Shown here: positions 1-11,300 of the stretch, one piece after another
Position numbering within the stretch: position 1 is the stretch's first letter
Layout: every line of letters starts with the position of its first letter
Assembly (NCBI GenBank): GCA_036927565.1
Contig: JAYESD010000009.1
Coordinates: forward strand, 155,022,929 to 155,086,928
Length of the DNA stretch: 64,000 bases
Source of the DNA: Tuctoria greenei
Taxonomy: Eukaryota; Streptophyta; Magnoliopsida; Poales; Poaceae
Direction of reading: 5' to 3'
The notes under the pieces: generated by a model
Databases searched by the model: none
Told to the model about the DNA's origin: nothing
What the model saw: only the letters and a program-made list of their open reading frames with translations
Made by a program: the position numbers and the translations under genes

Positions 1-154
1 TGGCTCTAGAACCAGGCCGGTTGCAATGAACGGGCGCGGAGGAGGCCTTTTATAGCCGGTGCGACCGCTCGGAGACGCGCCAGTGAACGCGCGGCGCGCG
101 CTCGCGCCAAGCGCCCGTGAACGCTCGCGGCCAGGCCCCCGTGATGATGTGGGG

Positions 155-345
155 TCCGCTCGCACTTTAGTCGTGTGCGAGTCGCGTCCTTAAAGTGCGA
201 GTCGCACAGCCGCTCTGCGAGTTGCACGGTAGAAGTGCGACTTGGTGGGTCCCGCAGGCCAAAGTGCGTAGAATCGATCAGCGACTAACCGCATCGCGAC
301 ACGTGTCAAGTCGCACAACTGATGTGCGACTCGCACAATTACAGT
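155..345. repeat. Cluster of palindrome-like GTGCGA(G/C)TCGCAC motifs
   Basis: Seen directly: variants of a 13-base near-palindrome, GTGCGAGTCGCAC or GTGCGACTCGCAC, recur in both orientations around 173-187, 194-208, 214-227 (degenerate), 234-243 (half), 309-318 (half) and 322-337. Spacing is irregular (20-90 bases). The cluster lies 170 bases upstream of a small ORF. It could be the end of an unidentified transposon or a cluster of regulator-binding sites. I do not recognise the family. Confidence 0.5.
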
Positions 346-516
346 GTGAGTATTTTGCTACTTTTGGAAAAAAATATAGTGACATGCTACTTTTGCGAAT
401 AAGATTTTTTTAACACTAAAACAAAAAAATCTAAAACCAGGCACCCTGGTGCAACTACACATACCATCGATCCACCCATCCATCGCCGGCCGGGGTAGTC
501 CACAATAAGAACGTGC

Positions 517-897
517 ATGCAGAACATGGACGACGCGGCAGAGTCCAGGACCAGGAGCGAGGACTTGGTCCGGATGCACCGGCGTCTCGCGGAGCTGGAA
601 GCCCGGCTGCTGGAGATCGAGGCCGTCGTCGACGAGCTGCAGGAGGGCGATACGTTGGCCTTGGCTTATCGCGATAGGCCCGTGGCCACCATAGCTCGAG
701 TCACGGCGATAATGGGGCGGGTGGAAGACATCTCCGATGCGTTTGAAGAGCTCGAAGAGGAAATCCACCGCCCCGCCGTCGTCGTCGTCGGCGACGAGCA
801 GGGAGGAGATCAAGAAGCGCGGGCGCGGCGGCGGCCTTTCCAGCTGACTCCGCCGCTCACCGCCTTCCTCATGTCTCTGTTCTTCAACTTCTACTAG
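517..897 (+). CDS. Small predicted coiled-coil protein, function unknown
   Basis: A single-exon reading frame of 126 codons. I do not recognise the family. Residues about 14-45 and 60-85 are rich in Leu/Ile/Val at heptad-like spacing with many Glu/Arg, suggesting two short coiled-coil helices; the middle is charged, the segment near residue 90 is Arg-rich, and the C-terminus is hydrophobic (LTAFLMSLFFNFY). There is no obvious signal peptide. The first ATG is at 517, but the ATG at 526 has a better plant context (A at -3, G at +4), so the protein may start there (MDDAAES). No clear TATA box is visible upstream. GC-rich codon use fits a grass gene, but expression is unproven and it could belong to the unidentified repeat just upstream. 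Confidence 0.45.
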   Translation: MQNMDDAAESRTRSEDLVRMHRRLAELEARLLEIEAVVDELQEGDTLALAYRDRPVATIARVTAIMGRVEDISDAFEELEEEIHRPAVVVVGDEQGGDQEARARRRPFQLTPPLTAFLMSLFFNFY

Positions 898-1785
898 TAT
901 TGAGCAACGGCTGGACACTGCGGTGCTCGAGAGCGCGAGCACACGTTGTAGTCAGCTCCCGCCGTGGCCTCGTTATTGTTAACCGATCTACAGAGAGTAG
1001 TGGTGTTTGTTCGCGTTGTTGTGCAATTCGCAACGTAAATACAAATACTTTACACCAAAAAATATGCAAATGTATTTTGAAGGTTTGTTTACAGGCGTAC
1101 GTCTAGCTAGGGTCCTTTAACTGTTAACTCGTTTAATTTTTGTTCCTTATTTCTTGTACTGCAGATGTGGGTTTATTATCTATCAAAATTGTTCTTTATA
1201 ATTCCTTAAGTGGTTAATTTATACGGTGAGTTTGATAATTCACATCAATCTTTGATCTCTCGTATTCTCTCGGAGAAATCTGTCTTCAAATCCATACCTA
1301 TATTCCTGAATAGGGTCCTAGCTGCTGGGCTCCATCCAAATCCCATCAGACGCCTCCAATCAAACTTGACACAACCAAATCACGCCACTCTTTCCCACCT
1401 CACAACGCTGATTCTGGAGCCAAGGAAGTAATCATTACAACACGTCTCATGAAATATAGAAAGAAAATTACTTTTATGAATACACAAGATCATAATCTTA
1501 GTTGCTAGAGTTTGAAAGAAAATTAGTAAATGGATTGAACAGATTGATAAAGAGAGGGCGAGTAAAATAGAGTGCCACGTCAGATCTACCACGTTGGATC
1601 TTAATCAGCATACCATGCATGCAAAATCACCGTGGGAACCACTCCAGGATTTGAAATGCATGGTTTCAAGAGATACATACTAAGTATGATCGAAATAAGA
1701 GATGAGGCAAAAAATTAAATCATAACAATAGTTAGCGGGTCAAAGTTGGACTTAACACTTCGATTTAAAGGATTTGCCCACAAAA
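898..1785. other. Intergenic stretch, nothing recognised
   Basis: AT-rich sequence between the small ORF and the HISN2 promoter. Short open frames here lack coding character. No RNA gene or confident transposon ends were seen. Confidence 0.5.
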
Positions 1786-1970
1786 CCCGGCCCGTGGAGG
1801 CCCAATCAAGGCCCAGCAACAAGTGGACCGTGCTGGCTTCCCACGAGCCGAGGCGCAGAGAGCCCCTTCCCGGCTGCCGCCACCGCCACTGCCTGCTCCC
1901 ACCCGTCGTTTCATTTCTCCCCGCCGTCCTCGCGCCGCCGCCGCCGTCATAATCGCTTCAGCTGCTTCCC
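1786..1970 (+). promoter_or_regulatory. HISN2 promoter-proximal region and 5' leader
   Basis: Immediately upstream of the HISN2 start codon lie several GGCCC/GGCCCA motifs (about 1788-1816), the reverse form of plant site II elements (TGGGCY) common in housekeeping promoters. A C-rich leader follows to the ATG at 1971. No convincing TATA box is visible, which is usual for this promoter class. The transcription start is not determined. Confidence 0.45.
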
Positions 1971-4900
1971 ATGGCTTCTTCCGTCGCCGGATCCGCAGTC
2001 TTCTTCGCGAGGCCGGTCAAGGTACGCTCTGTCGGATCGCTTGCTGTGTCAGTGTCACTGTCTGGTCCGCTTGCGACTCTGCGTAGGGTTCTGCTTTTGG
2101 AGGCGTTTGGTGGTCACCTCATGCGATTTCTATGTTTTGTGTTTCCGTACTGCTTCGGCATTGATGGTCGCGCTGTGATCGTTGATATGTTGTTCGCAGT
2201 CGTGACAGCCGTTTTTGGTGCGGATTCGGGGGCCATAGACTGTTACTGCAGTGGTAGTGGTGTAAAACGTCCTGTAATTTGTACAAACTTGAGTATGCCT
2301 TGTCATGGAGCGCGTACACTCAGAAGCTAGATCGGTATCCGTACAATTACAGGTTTATGTTTTTTTTCCGTGTTTGGACTTCAGAGCCAAGTCATTCTAA
2401 CCACTAGTATAGTACTGCGCCACACGGCTGACATAGTATCAAGCCATGGATATGCCGGTTTCAGATTTAGTACACCTTTTATTACCAATCATAGGATGCA
2501 CTTCCACCTCAATGTTTATTAGTTTTTTGTTGCGGCCCTCTTAGTCTACATTGTGTGAACGCCTGAACGGAAGTGTACATTTCTTGGTTGTAGTTTGTCA
2601 GAGGGATCACCTATTTGCATCTTGTTTGCTGAATGGAGTCAGAAAGTTGAAAAGCATATTGAAGTTTTCTGTACACTAAACAAAAATACATGAGGTTGAA
2701 GTCTCTTGAGTTAACTGAGTTGTTTTGAAATGTGAGCTTACTATAATGGGAGTTACATTCATGAGTCAACCAAGACGAATAAAAAGGTATTAGGTATTGA
2801 TGAAAACGAAATGTTCCATTTTATTCTATGTAATAGGGGATGCTACAGTTACCAGCTTTTGAATTTGTTCCTCATAACTTTCAGAAACTGAGTAATGCAT
2901 GAAAAGTTTGTTTGGTAACCAGGCCTTTGGTGCATGGTCTTTGGATAATTTGGTGAAAGAATAATATGCTTGTTTCATCACAGGGTTGATAACCAGTAAT
3001 TCACTGCTTCAGGTTACTTCTGTTGGTGCAATATATTAAATTAAGTGTTGACATCTTACGATGCAGGCACTCAACATCAAGTCGGTCTCTTTCTCTGGTT
3101 TAAGGAGGGAAAATGTAGCCTTCCTGCTGCAGCCAGTGCCAAAAACATTTGCAGTTTGCTGTTATGTAAGTAAGGTATAGTGCTTTTCACAATCAAATAA
3201 TCTAGGAATCACATGGTGTTTTTGGAATTTCTTCCACATAGTTCATGCAATTAAAGCTACTCGCCTCCAATTACTTCACTGAAAGTTGTAGAGTGTGGCA
3301 ACTAATCGATAGGCTGTCAGGCTGTCGGCTATATGACATAACAACACTACTTGGTGTTTCAACTATATTTGCATTGTTTGTTTCATACCATCTAAAAATT
3401 CACAGTGATAATGCTTGCTAACTTTGTAACCTACAGCTGTGAACAGATGAGAACATTGGTTTTTGATATTTTCTTTATTGGTTAGGGTTGGAAATTTAAT
3501 TACTGTCTAATCAAAGTTCATTATTGTTCTGTAAAAAGTTAGGTTGACACATTACTAGACAGTGTGAAGTGGGACAGCAAAGGCTTGGTTGTTGCAATTG
3601 CGCAAAATGTGGATACTGGAGCCGTTCTTATGCAGGGTTTTGCTAACAAAGAAGCCCTTGCAAAAACTATCTCAACCAGAAAAGCTACATTCTTTAGCCG
3701 CTCACGGTCTTCCTTGTGGACAAAAGGGGAGACATCCATGAATTTTATCAATGTACATGACATTTTCTTGGACTGTGACCGTGATTCTGTAAGCATATTC
3801 TTCCTTGTGAAAACTTTCAGCCTGGATACAGCAAATAGCTGGATATTAACTTGGTGGGTGTTTTGGTTTCACACAACTAGATTATATACCTCGGAAAGCC
3901 TGATGGACCTACCTGCCATACCGGAGCAGAAACCTGTTATTATACTTCAGTTTTTGATGCTCTTCAAGGTTTAGAGGTACCCATTTTCCAATGACACTTT
4001 CCTGTAATTAGACTTCTACTTTTGATTAAAATATGATTTTCCCTTCACAGACAACTCAAGAAAGGCTGGTTACCACAACTCTATACTCACTGGAAGATAC
4101 AATTAGTAGGCGTCACGTTACTGAAGAAAGTGGTAAGCCGTCATGGACGAAAAAGTTACTGCTGGATAGCCAGCTGCTGTGCTCGAAAATACGGTATGTG
4201 ATGTTGTATTCATTCTGATATTTTTGGTACTGCATTATAGTACTTATGATAAATTGAATGGTCAATATAAAAAATCAAAGGATAAAAGGATAGAATATTT
4301 CCTCTCCTTTTTTTTTAGCCTGGTTTTCCAACTTGCACAACAAGCATTATTATCCTTGTTCTATTATGATATGTCATTATTATCCTTACATTTGATATAT
4401 GTTTGCTATGAATAAAATAGTGCATAGGGGCCTACTCTACTGTAAATTCCTCAAAGAAAAAGAGATTTTGAGTTGACTTGATACCTCAGCTGTATTCATT
4501 TCTGCTTTATTGCATTCAATTCAGGACCTGATGGATGAAATGGCTTACTAAAATTTCATTGGTTCATGAGACCTCAATAGACATAATTCATTATAATAGG
4601 GTTGATGAATGACAGAAGTTACTTGCAAGGGTAGTGTGTGGTGACTGTTTCGAGGAACAAATATGTGTCAAGCCTTTATTTGACCAATGATTCCTGCTTT
4701 TGGTACTAGTAGTGACTAAGATGACTAAGTGTGATGCTTACTCGTTATCTAGCCTGTCTTTTTTTCAGCGAATAACATAATTCTTTAGATTCGCTATATT
4801 CATAACCTGAAAATATTACTAACCGTTTTGGTGATCATTCTACAGTTTCAAATGGTAGGATGCACGTGCGAGTAAAATTATCATGAAAGAGTTACAACAT

Positions 4901-5507
4901 AAAGTTTCTGAATCCAATGCTCTTTCTATCAAACATGAAACTAATGTTTAGTTTCTGCTCTTCACCCTACTTTGAAAACGGTGATATGCTCAGTGTTAAT
5001 TTTATAAATCTTATAATGTTTGCACCACAAATCAACAAAGACAAGTGATTAACATAGTATTGACTGAACCCGCAATGGCTGCACAGCAGAGAAAACTTGT
5101 AAGTGGTAACATAGTTACTGGTTTCATTTACCTCAATCTCAGGATTTGTTTATTAATGCATGTAAATAGATTTGTGACTTGTGTCAACAAGTTTATAAGA
5201 TAATTTTAATTTGAACACGTCTCATGAATAATTGAAGACCTTTACATTTGTTGTCTTGTTATTTCCCTCTTATTGCTATTCCTGATCAATTTGCATACAA
5301 TCCAGTGAAGAAGCTAGTGAATTAATTCAAACGCTGCTTGAGAAAGAGGACAAATCTCGTACAGCTTCAGAGATGGCTGATCTACTGTACCATGCAATGG
5401 TGCTGCTTAGAGTCAAAGATGTGAAGATGGAAGAAGTCCTCGAGGTCCTGAGGAAGAGGTTTTCGCAGTCTGGTATTGAAGAAAAGTCCAGTCGCAACAA
5501 ATTGTAG
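1971..5507 (+). CDS. HISN2: HISN2: phosphoribosyl-AMP cyclohydrolase / phosphoribosyl-ATP pyrophosphohydrolase
   Basis: Bifunctional enzyme of steps 2 and 3 of plastid histidine synthesis: it hydrolyses PR-ATP to PR-AMP, then opens the adenine ring. I read six exons: 1971-2021, 3067-3165, 3543-3788, 3881-3976, 4051-4193 and 5306-5507. All introns are GT-AG, the frame is maintained, and the product is 278 residues, close to the ~281 of Arabidopsis HISN2. Residues 1-50 look like a plastid transit peptide (Ser/Ala/Arg-rich, few acids). The cyclohydrolase domain (about 51-164) has the WDSKGLVVAIAQNVDTGAV core, the metal-binding DCDRD (127-131) and Cys128, Cys144 and Cys151, matching the family's zinc/magnesium ligands. 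The pyrophosphohydrolase domain (about 165-278) has EEASEL (213-218) and SEMADLLYH (233-241), the acidic metal sites of the MazG-like fold. No disruption was seen. Intron 5 (1.1 kb) and intron 1 (1.0 kb) are the longest. It is the only clearly functional conserved gene in the window. Confidence 0.96.
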
Positions 5508-5681
5508 CTCTGCTTAGATGATGGTGGATCTCAGCTTTGCCAAGCGTGAGCATGTAGTATTGAAGAATCTTGTCTTCGATGAGCAGTTGCAGCTATTCAT
5601 TCACTACACAGACTATGAATTTGTGCAGTGATATTTATGCTGGCAGAATATGCAATTGAAATAGTTGCACTTCATTCTGCT

Positions 5682-5687
5682 AATAAA
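5682..5687 (+). terminator. Likely HISN2 polyadenylation signal
   Basis: AATAAA lies 175 bases after the HISN2 stop codon, in a T-rich 3' region, as expected for a plant near-upstream element. The cleavage site cannot be placed from sequence alone. Confidence 0.5.
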
Positions 5688-5785
5688 GTTATTTCTGTAT
5701 AGACATTAAGTTTAGTGCTTCCCTTTCTTTGTAGCTGGAATGTAGTTTTTATCCAAGAAATGCCTGATAGACCATATCTGGTGTA

Positions 5786-5864
5786 CTCCTTCCTTTCTAA
5801 AAAGATTGTCATCTTTAATTCATTTTTTGAACTAAAGGTGACAATCTTTTGAGAAAGAAGGGAG
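5786..5864. mobile_element. Stowaway-type MITE (79 bp)
   Basis: Seen directly: terminal inverted repeats of about 26 bases. The left end starts CTCCTTCCTTTCT; the right end, reverse-complemented, reads CTCCCTTCTTTCT. The arms continue through AAAGATTGTCA. TA dinucleotides flank both ends (5784-5785 and 5865-5866), the Tc1/mariner target-site duplication. The CTCC(C)T terminus, TA duplication and small size are typical of grass Stowaway elements. Non-coding; it sits about 100 bases past the HISN2 poly(A) signal. Confidence 0.85.
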
Positions 5865-5867
5865 TAG

Positions 5868-6427
5868 TAAACACCAGAATCTTTAACTTGTTATGTACTT
5901 ATGTAGATGGCCATTACTTGAGCACAAAATTGTGTTACGACTTTTGGAGTTCAAACACCACCAATTAACTTCTTGTGAAAAGATATAAAAATTAAGTTGT
6001 TTTTCTAAGAAAAAAAATCCTAAAAGGAATTCACTGAAAGGGAAATTTGAGTAGCTCTGGTGCTGGTTTTATATTAAGACAGCATAACTGTCATGCCGTG
6101 GATAAGAAAATTTGAGTTGCTGTAGGTTTAGAAGTACCCAAACTCTGAACCAAGTTTGTAACAAAAATTGAACTAAGGTCATTAATATTTCTTGGTCCTA
6201 TTATACAAAAGTTAGATTCGGTCATGCTGCCTAGGTTTGATTTTGGCGCTGTGTTGATAAAGACAACGGCACCAGCTTTTCTTTAATCTTTAACGTTCTA
6301 TAGCATTTGCTCCTGCTGCAATATGTCTTGCCCCCTCCCCAGGATCCGCCACAACGTTCTGTATGAAGGACAATGTTTTGTATGCCAAAGCTTATCACGA
6401 TTATTTTGAAAGAACATGAGGGACAAA
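5868..6427. other. Intergenic stretch, nothing recognised
   Basis: AT-rich spacer between the MITE and the DUF569-like pseudogene. No coding or repeat structure was recognised. Confidence 0.45.
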
Positions 6428-8767
6428 ATGGATCTCTTCCCCCACGGGCACCACGTGCGGCTGCGGAGCTGCTGCCGCAAAGGCATGTACCTCCACGCAG
6501 ACGAGGATGGGGTGGGCGTGTACCTGAGCCCGGTCCGCGCGTCGCTGAATGCGGCGTGACAGGTGCACCGCGTCGTCCGCGGTGGCGTCACTTTCGTCCT
6601 CCTCCACGGCGCCGCCTAAGGCCGCTACCTCAAGGCTACGGACGACCCGGCGCCGCGCAGCCACATCGGCCAATGCGTCGTCCAGGGCGTCTACGACGAC
6701 CAGAGCAAGGAAGCCGTCTCCTGGATGCCCTTCAGGGTTGCGCACGGGGAAGACGTAGTCGTCCTGGAGCAGTACCCTCCCAACCGCCTCCTCCGCGCCA
6801 ACGACAAGTACTGCTGGGCACTCCGGCGTCACCGCTGACCACTTCAAGCAGGACGCAATGATGAACTGGGTAGTCGAGGCCATCCCCGCGAGACAGTCTA
6901 TGCCACAACTTCCTTATCCAACTCCGGTGAGCTGACCGTCTCGCTCTCTCCTTAGTAGTAATCCTTGCGTTGATTTCATCGGAGCAGGGTACGGAACCTA
7001 TGGATTCTGTGAATTGGATAGTTGCGGCATGGATTCCGTCCTCGATGTTTCTTCGTTCGCGTCGGTTTTCGCAAGGATCGCAAAAATCTGATTACTTCAT
7101 TCTTCTGGTTGCGATTTCTGCACCTTGATCTGTTGTTCTCTGATCTCTGTTATTGAACCCATTCATTGCATGATCTAGCATGTTAAGCTCAACGTAACGT
7201 GATTACTGCTACCATTTGTGCTATGATCATTAACTCTGTCACTGATGTTCAATTTCTTCAGTTCGCTGTGACGCAATTCTTTGTACATTTTGGTTGCTGC
7301 TCCTTTCCCTCACGTGGTATTGCTGCTGTGTAGGCCGCGCACCCGAGATTCTTCTGGAACAAGTTTATGTGCCTCACCGTCACAGCACCCGTGGCGGAGA
7401 GGCGGACGATCCGGTTCGTGCAGGCGCCAGATGATGGGAGCTTCGACCCCAACTGCTGGAGAGAAATCGACTTCCGCGGCCAGTCCGTGTTCGACCTGAG
7501 GTTGGCGGTGGCACCAGCACTGTCCCAGAGCGTCTTCCTCGGCCTCAAGCTGTGCGTGCAGGCCGGCACCTTGGGGCGGCTGGCCCCTCTGGTCGTGGAC
7601 CTACCTCGCTGCAAGGATGACATGTACATCGTTGTCCTCACCGACGGCACACCGGGTGAGAACTTTTGTACTGTAGCAGTTTTTTTTTCCAGTAGTCTGC
7701 AGCACTGATTGCCTGTTTATTTTCTTACAAAAGGGTGTTGAGTATAGACAGTAGTGATGAGAGTCGAAGCCGTAACTTGCATATTGTGCACGAAATTCAC
7801 GTGTTAATAGCACGTGAGGTTTTAAATTTACTGTGGTAGTTGTTCTGGTTATCACTAGAGCAAATATTCATAATACTTTTGAATTTTGTAGAGCAAATAG
7901 ATACACCGGAATAGTTGCTGCATGTTGAATCCTTTTCTTGGGTTTTTACTTTAGTCAAAGTACACCGACTCCTGTGCTTGAATCACACAATTTATTTGAT
8001 TGAGAATAGCCTTAAAATGCTGTTGATAAGCAGAAATAGTTGGATGGTAATAATTCCAAATTTGTAGTACAATTGCATTTACAGTGCCTCGCCCATTTAT
8101 GCTAAAAATAGTCTGGGTGTAGACATTACGGGATTCATTTCTTGCTGTGCTTATCAATTCAGAAAGTTAAATTCTGCTAATACTCATGTGCCCATTTCAT
8201 GTCACTGTTCAGAGACCATGGTGAATGCTAATGAACTTTTGCTGTCACGAAAATTGAAACTGTAATTTGCAAACCATTTTCAGAGACCTTCTGCTGTTGA
8301 TTAGGGGTTGCATGATATCCTGTTGTTTTGCATCTCAGACTTTTGTTGACATGAGAATTGAAATTGTAACTTGCAAACCTTGTTCAAAGAACTTTTGTAG
8401 TCTGCAGTCTTGAATGCTTAGGACTTATCTGAATCAAGTTCTAGATTAAGCAGAAGCTAATTGTACCAAGTATGCTTTCTGGAATCTGCAGTTTATGGTG
8501 GATGCTAAAACTGGTCCAAACTTTAAATATAATCTGAATCATTATTATGTCAGTTCTTATCCTCAAAATGTTCAGTCGTGCCAAAACTTCGATTTCCAAT
8601 TAAGTAAATTCATCTATTTTCTGCTTGTAATGCTACACAGTTAATCTTGGAGTTCCTTCTTTTGAACTGCTTCTTAACCAATAAATACTGACTAGCTGCC
8701 TCATTTCTTTTCTTGCTCCATTGCAAAAGCAGGTGCTAAGTTGCGAGACCCGGATGTTGATGCGTAG
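6428..8767 (+). pseudogene. DUF569 / fascin-like (actin-crosslinking-like) protein, broken
   Basis: Three exon-like blocks: 6428-6926, 7334-7655 and 8733-8767, with GT-AG junctions and compatible phases. The start (MDLFPHGHHVRLRS), the HADEDGVGVYLS and GRYLKATDDPAP segments, and the end of block 1 (DAMMNWVVEAIP) match the N-terminal beta-trefoil-like DUF569 domain. Block 2 encodes the typical C-terminal part (RRTIRFVQAPDDGSFD, WREIDFRGQSVFDLR, GRLAPLVVDLP) and block 3 the tail KLRDPDVDA. Defects: an in-frame TGA where family members usually have Trp (after LNAA), an in-frame TAA before GRYLKA, and a frameshift near 6815-6825 just after KYCWAL that is needed to reach TADHFKQDAMM. The family is grass-expanded and poorly characterised. 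Three lesions make sequencing error unlikely, but a shorter product is not excluded. Confidence 0.82.
8234..8391 (+). repeat. Imperfect ~50-bp direct duplication in pseudogene intron 2
   Basis: Two diverged copies (about 8234-8287 and 8338-8391) share ACTTTTG-TG, GAAATTGAAA-TGTAA and TTGCAAACC in the same order. It lies in the 1.08-kb second intron (7656-8732), which otherwise holds nothing recognisable. Confidence 0.5.
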
Positions 8768-8915
8768 AGGAAGACGAGAACAGGGCTTCTGACAACATCA
8801 TCACAATTCATCTCTTCAAAATCAAACCTATCGTTTCTCCAGATACATTTGACACGGGAATTGGTTGTGTTCTTTCGTTCAGATAGTTTTTAAAACTTGG
8901 CAACTCTTCTGTTCC

Positions 8916-9057
8916 TGCTAGTTTTAGTTTCTAATAGAGAATAATAACTTGATTAATTAACCCGAAAGGGGGAGAGTACATATATATAGACCCAAGAGTG
9001 GGCTGGTACATGGGCCTAACCCAATACACTTAATAGGGTCACACATACAGTCCAACA
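8916..9057 (-). repeat. Probable 3' LTR of copia A (short)
   Basis: On the minus strand the segment begins TGTTGGACTGTATG just after a purine-rich run (GTGGGAG) that follows the RNase H remnant, and can end at TAGCA next to the DUF569 3' flank. TG...CA ends and position support an LTR of about 142 bp. The second LTR is lost, so the boundary is unproven. Confidence 0.45.
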
Positions 9058-9457
9058 CTCCCACAGTCTCAACATCTAGCAACAACAGATGTTGAGACTG
9101 GACCGAAACTCTAAAAACAGCGATGACAGAGACCCTTCGTGAAGATGTCGGTGAACCGTGACGTCGTTGGGACGTGGAGAACCCGAACCTCGCCACGTGC
9201 AACCCGCTCACGAACAACATGGAGATCAATCTCCACATGCTTCGTGCGATGATGCTAGACGGGGTTGGTGAAGAGGTAGACAACGCTGACGTTATCGCAG
9301 TAGACCAACGTGCTCCGAGCGATGGGGGAGTGGAGCTCCTAAAGTAGCTGCTGAAGCCAAGAAGCCTCAGCTATACTGTTAGCCACGGCGCGGTACTCCG
9401 CCTCAGCACTTGAGCGTGACACCACGGGCTGCCGCTTCGAGGACCAGGAGATGAGGT

Positions 9458-9476
9458 CCCCCCCCCCCCCCCCCCC
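9458..9476. repeat. C(19) homopolymer in the RNase H remnant
   Basis: A run of 19 C (G on the sense strand) inside decayed copia A coding sequence. The exact length is unreliable in any sequencing technology and may contribute to the frameshift seen here. Confidence 0.7.
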
Positions 9477-10819
9477 AAAGAAGATGGCGTAGCCAGAGGT
9501 GGATCAACGGGTGTCTGGGCAACCCACCCAGTTAGCGTCAGTGTAGACGACCAACTTAGAGGGCAAGTCACGTCGAAGAAGGAGACCGTAGTCGAGGGTG
9601 TTGCATAGGTACCGGAGGATCCGCTTCACAGCGGTGAGGTGCGGCTCCCATGGGTCATGCATGCGAAGGCACACCTACTGAACTGCGTAGGAGATGTCCG
9701 GCCTGGTGAAGATGAGGTACTGAGCATACCTGGAAGACTCCTGTAGGCGGTCGGGTCACTGAAACGTGTCCCGTCGGTAGAAGAGACTTTAGCCTCGGTA
9801 TCCACCGGCGTGGAGAACGTCTTACACTCAGCCATGCCCACTCGCTCAAATATGTCCATACAATACTTTCGCTGGTGAAGAAACATGCCACCTGGTCGGT
9901 CCGCGACACCCAGGAAGTGGTAGAGCTGGCTCAAGTCCTTCATAGCGAACTCCCGATGTAAGGCATAGATAGTACGCTAAAGGAGAGCCGAATTGGACAC
10001 TATCAGCACAATGTCATCAACGTACAAGAGAAGGTAGGCAGTGTCACCATCGCGTCGATAGACAAACAGTGACGTGTGCGACTCGGCCTCAACGAAGCAC
10101 AACGAGACCAAGAAGGAGGCGAACCAGCTGTACCAGGCTCGGGGTGCCTGCTTTAGACTGTACAAGGATTTGTTCAGCTTGCAGACCATGTCTAGATGAG
10201 TTGAATTAACAAACCCTGTCGGTGACTGCAGTACAATGTCTCCGTCAGAGTACCGTGGAGGAAGGCGTTCTTGACATCAAATTGACGGGCCGACCAAGAA
10301 CGCGAGAGAGCCAGCGACAAAACAGTGTGAACCATCGTCGGCTTCACCATTGAACTAAAGGTCTCGTCGTAGTCCACTCCAGATCGCTGAGTAAAGCCCC
10401 GAAGTACCCATCGAGCCTTATATCTCTCCAAGGAGCCGTCTGCCTTCTTCTTATGTGTGAACATCCACTTACATGTGACAACATTGCCACGAATGGGACG
10501 AGGAACAAGGTCCCACGTCCGATTGGCAAGTAGGGCCGCATACTCTTCCTCCATAGCGCCTCGAGAGCGCTACGGATGAAAGGCTGTACAGGCGATACCG
10601 AAGAGGAGGCGGACGGTGGAGGCGTCGTCGACGAAAGGATGACCACAGAGAAATGCTCCACAGGCCAGAGGACCCCAACTGCACGTCGACTAACCATCGG
10701 GTGAACGTGCTCTGGGTCCCGGTGGAGCAAAGGCGGGTGGTACACCGCGGGCTCGACATGAGCAGGAGTCGGGTCACCAACTCGCTCTCGTCGCTAGTAG
10801 ACAAAAGTAGGGTCGGCAA

Positions 10820-11300
10820 ATCGTGGTGTTGTGGCCGCGCGTGGCGCAGCGTGTGACATCAGTGACACCGAGGCTGCGCGTGGTGCGACAGTAAAGGTTG
10901 GAGACGTCGGGGCCGCGCGTGGCGCAGCTGAGGGGGCCGGAGACGCCAGAGCCGCGCGTGTCACGATAGTGGAGGTCGGAGATACCGGGGTCGCGCGTGG
11001 TGCAACAGCGGATGTCGTAGATGTCGGAGCCGTGCGTGGCGCAGCTAAGGGGGCCAGAGACACCGAGGCCACGTGTGGCGCGGCTAGGGACCCCCAGAAC
11101 GCCGAAGATGTTGGAGCCTGAGCACCAACTCGCGCTCGTCACTGGTAGACGAGTGCAGGGTCAGTGAACCGAGACGCTGGGCCATAGGAGGTACAACTGG
11201 TGGCGTCGGAGGTGTCGGTACTGCACGGGGTGCAACAGTCGACGTCGTGGACACCGGGGTTGCACGCGGCCCAACTGGTGATGTAGGTGACGTCGGGGCC
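10820..11300 (-). repeat. Imperfect ~39-bp tandem repeats (13-residue units) in the copia A linker
   Basis: The minus strand encodes repeated 13-residue units of the type (S/T)(A/V)APRAAPxSPTx: SAAPRAAPTSPTF, TVAPRAASVSLMS, AVAPRATPVSPTS and others, broken by frameshifts and repeated again at 11084-11302. The units are degenerate and GC-rich. They expand the normally variable integrase-RT linker of Copia polyproteins. Confidence 0.7.

Noticed and set aside
9458..9476. C(19) run as a functional element
   Set aside because: It sits in a decayed RNase H region and is most simply slippage or sequencing/assembly noise.
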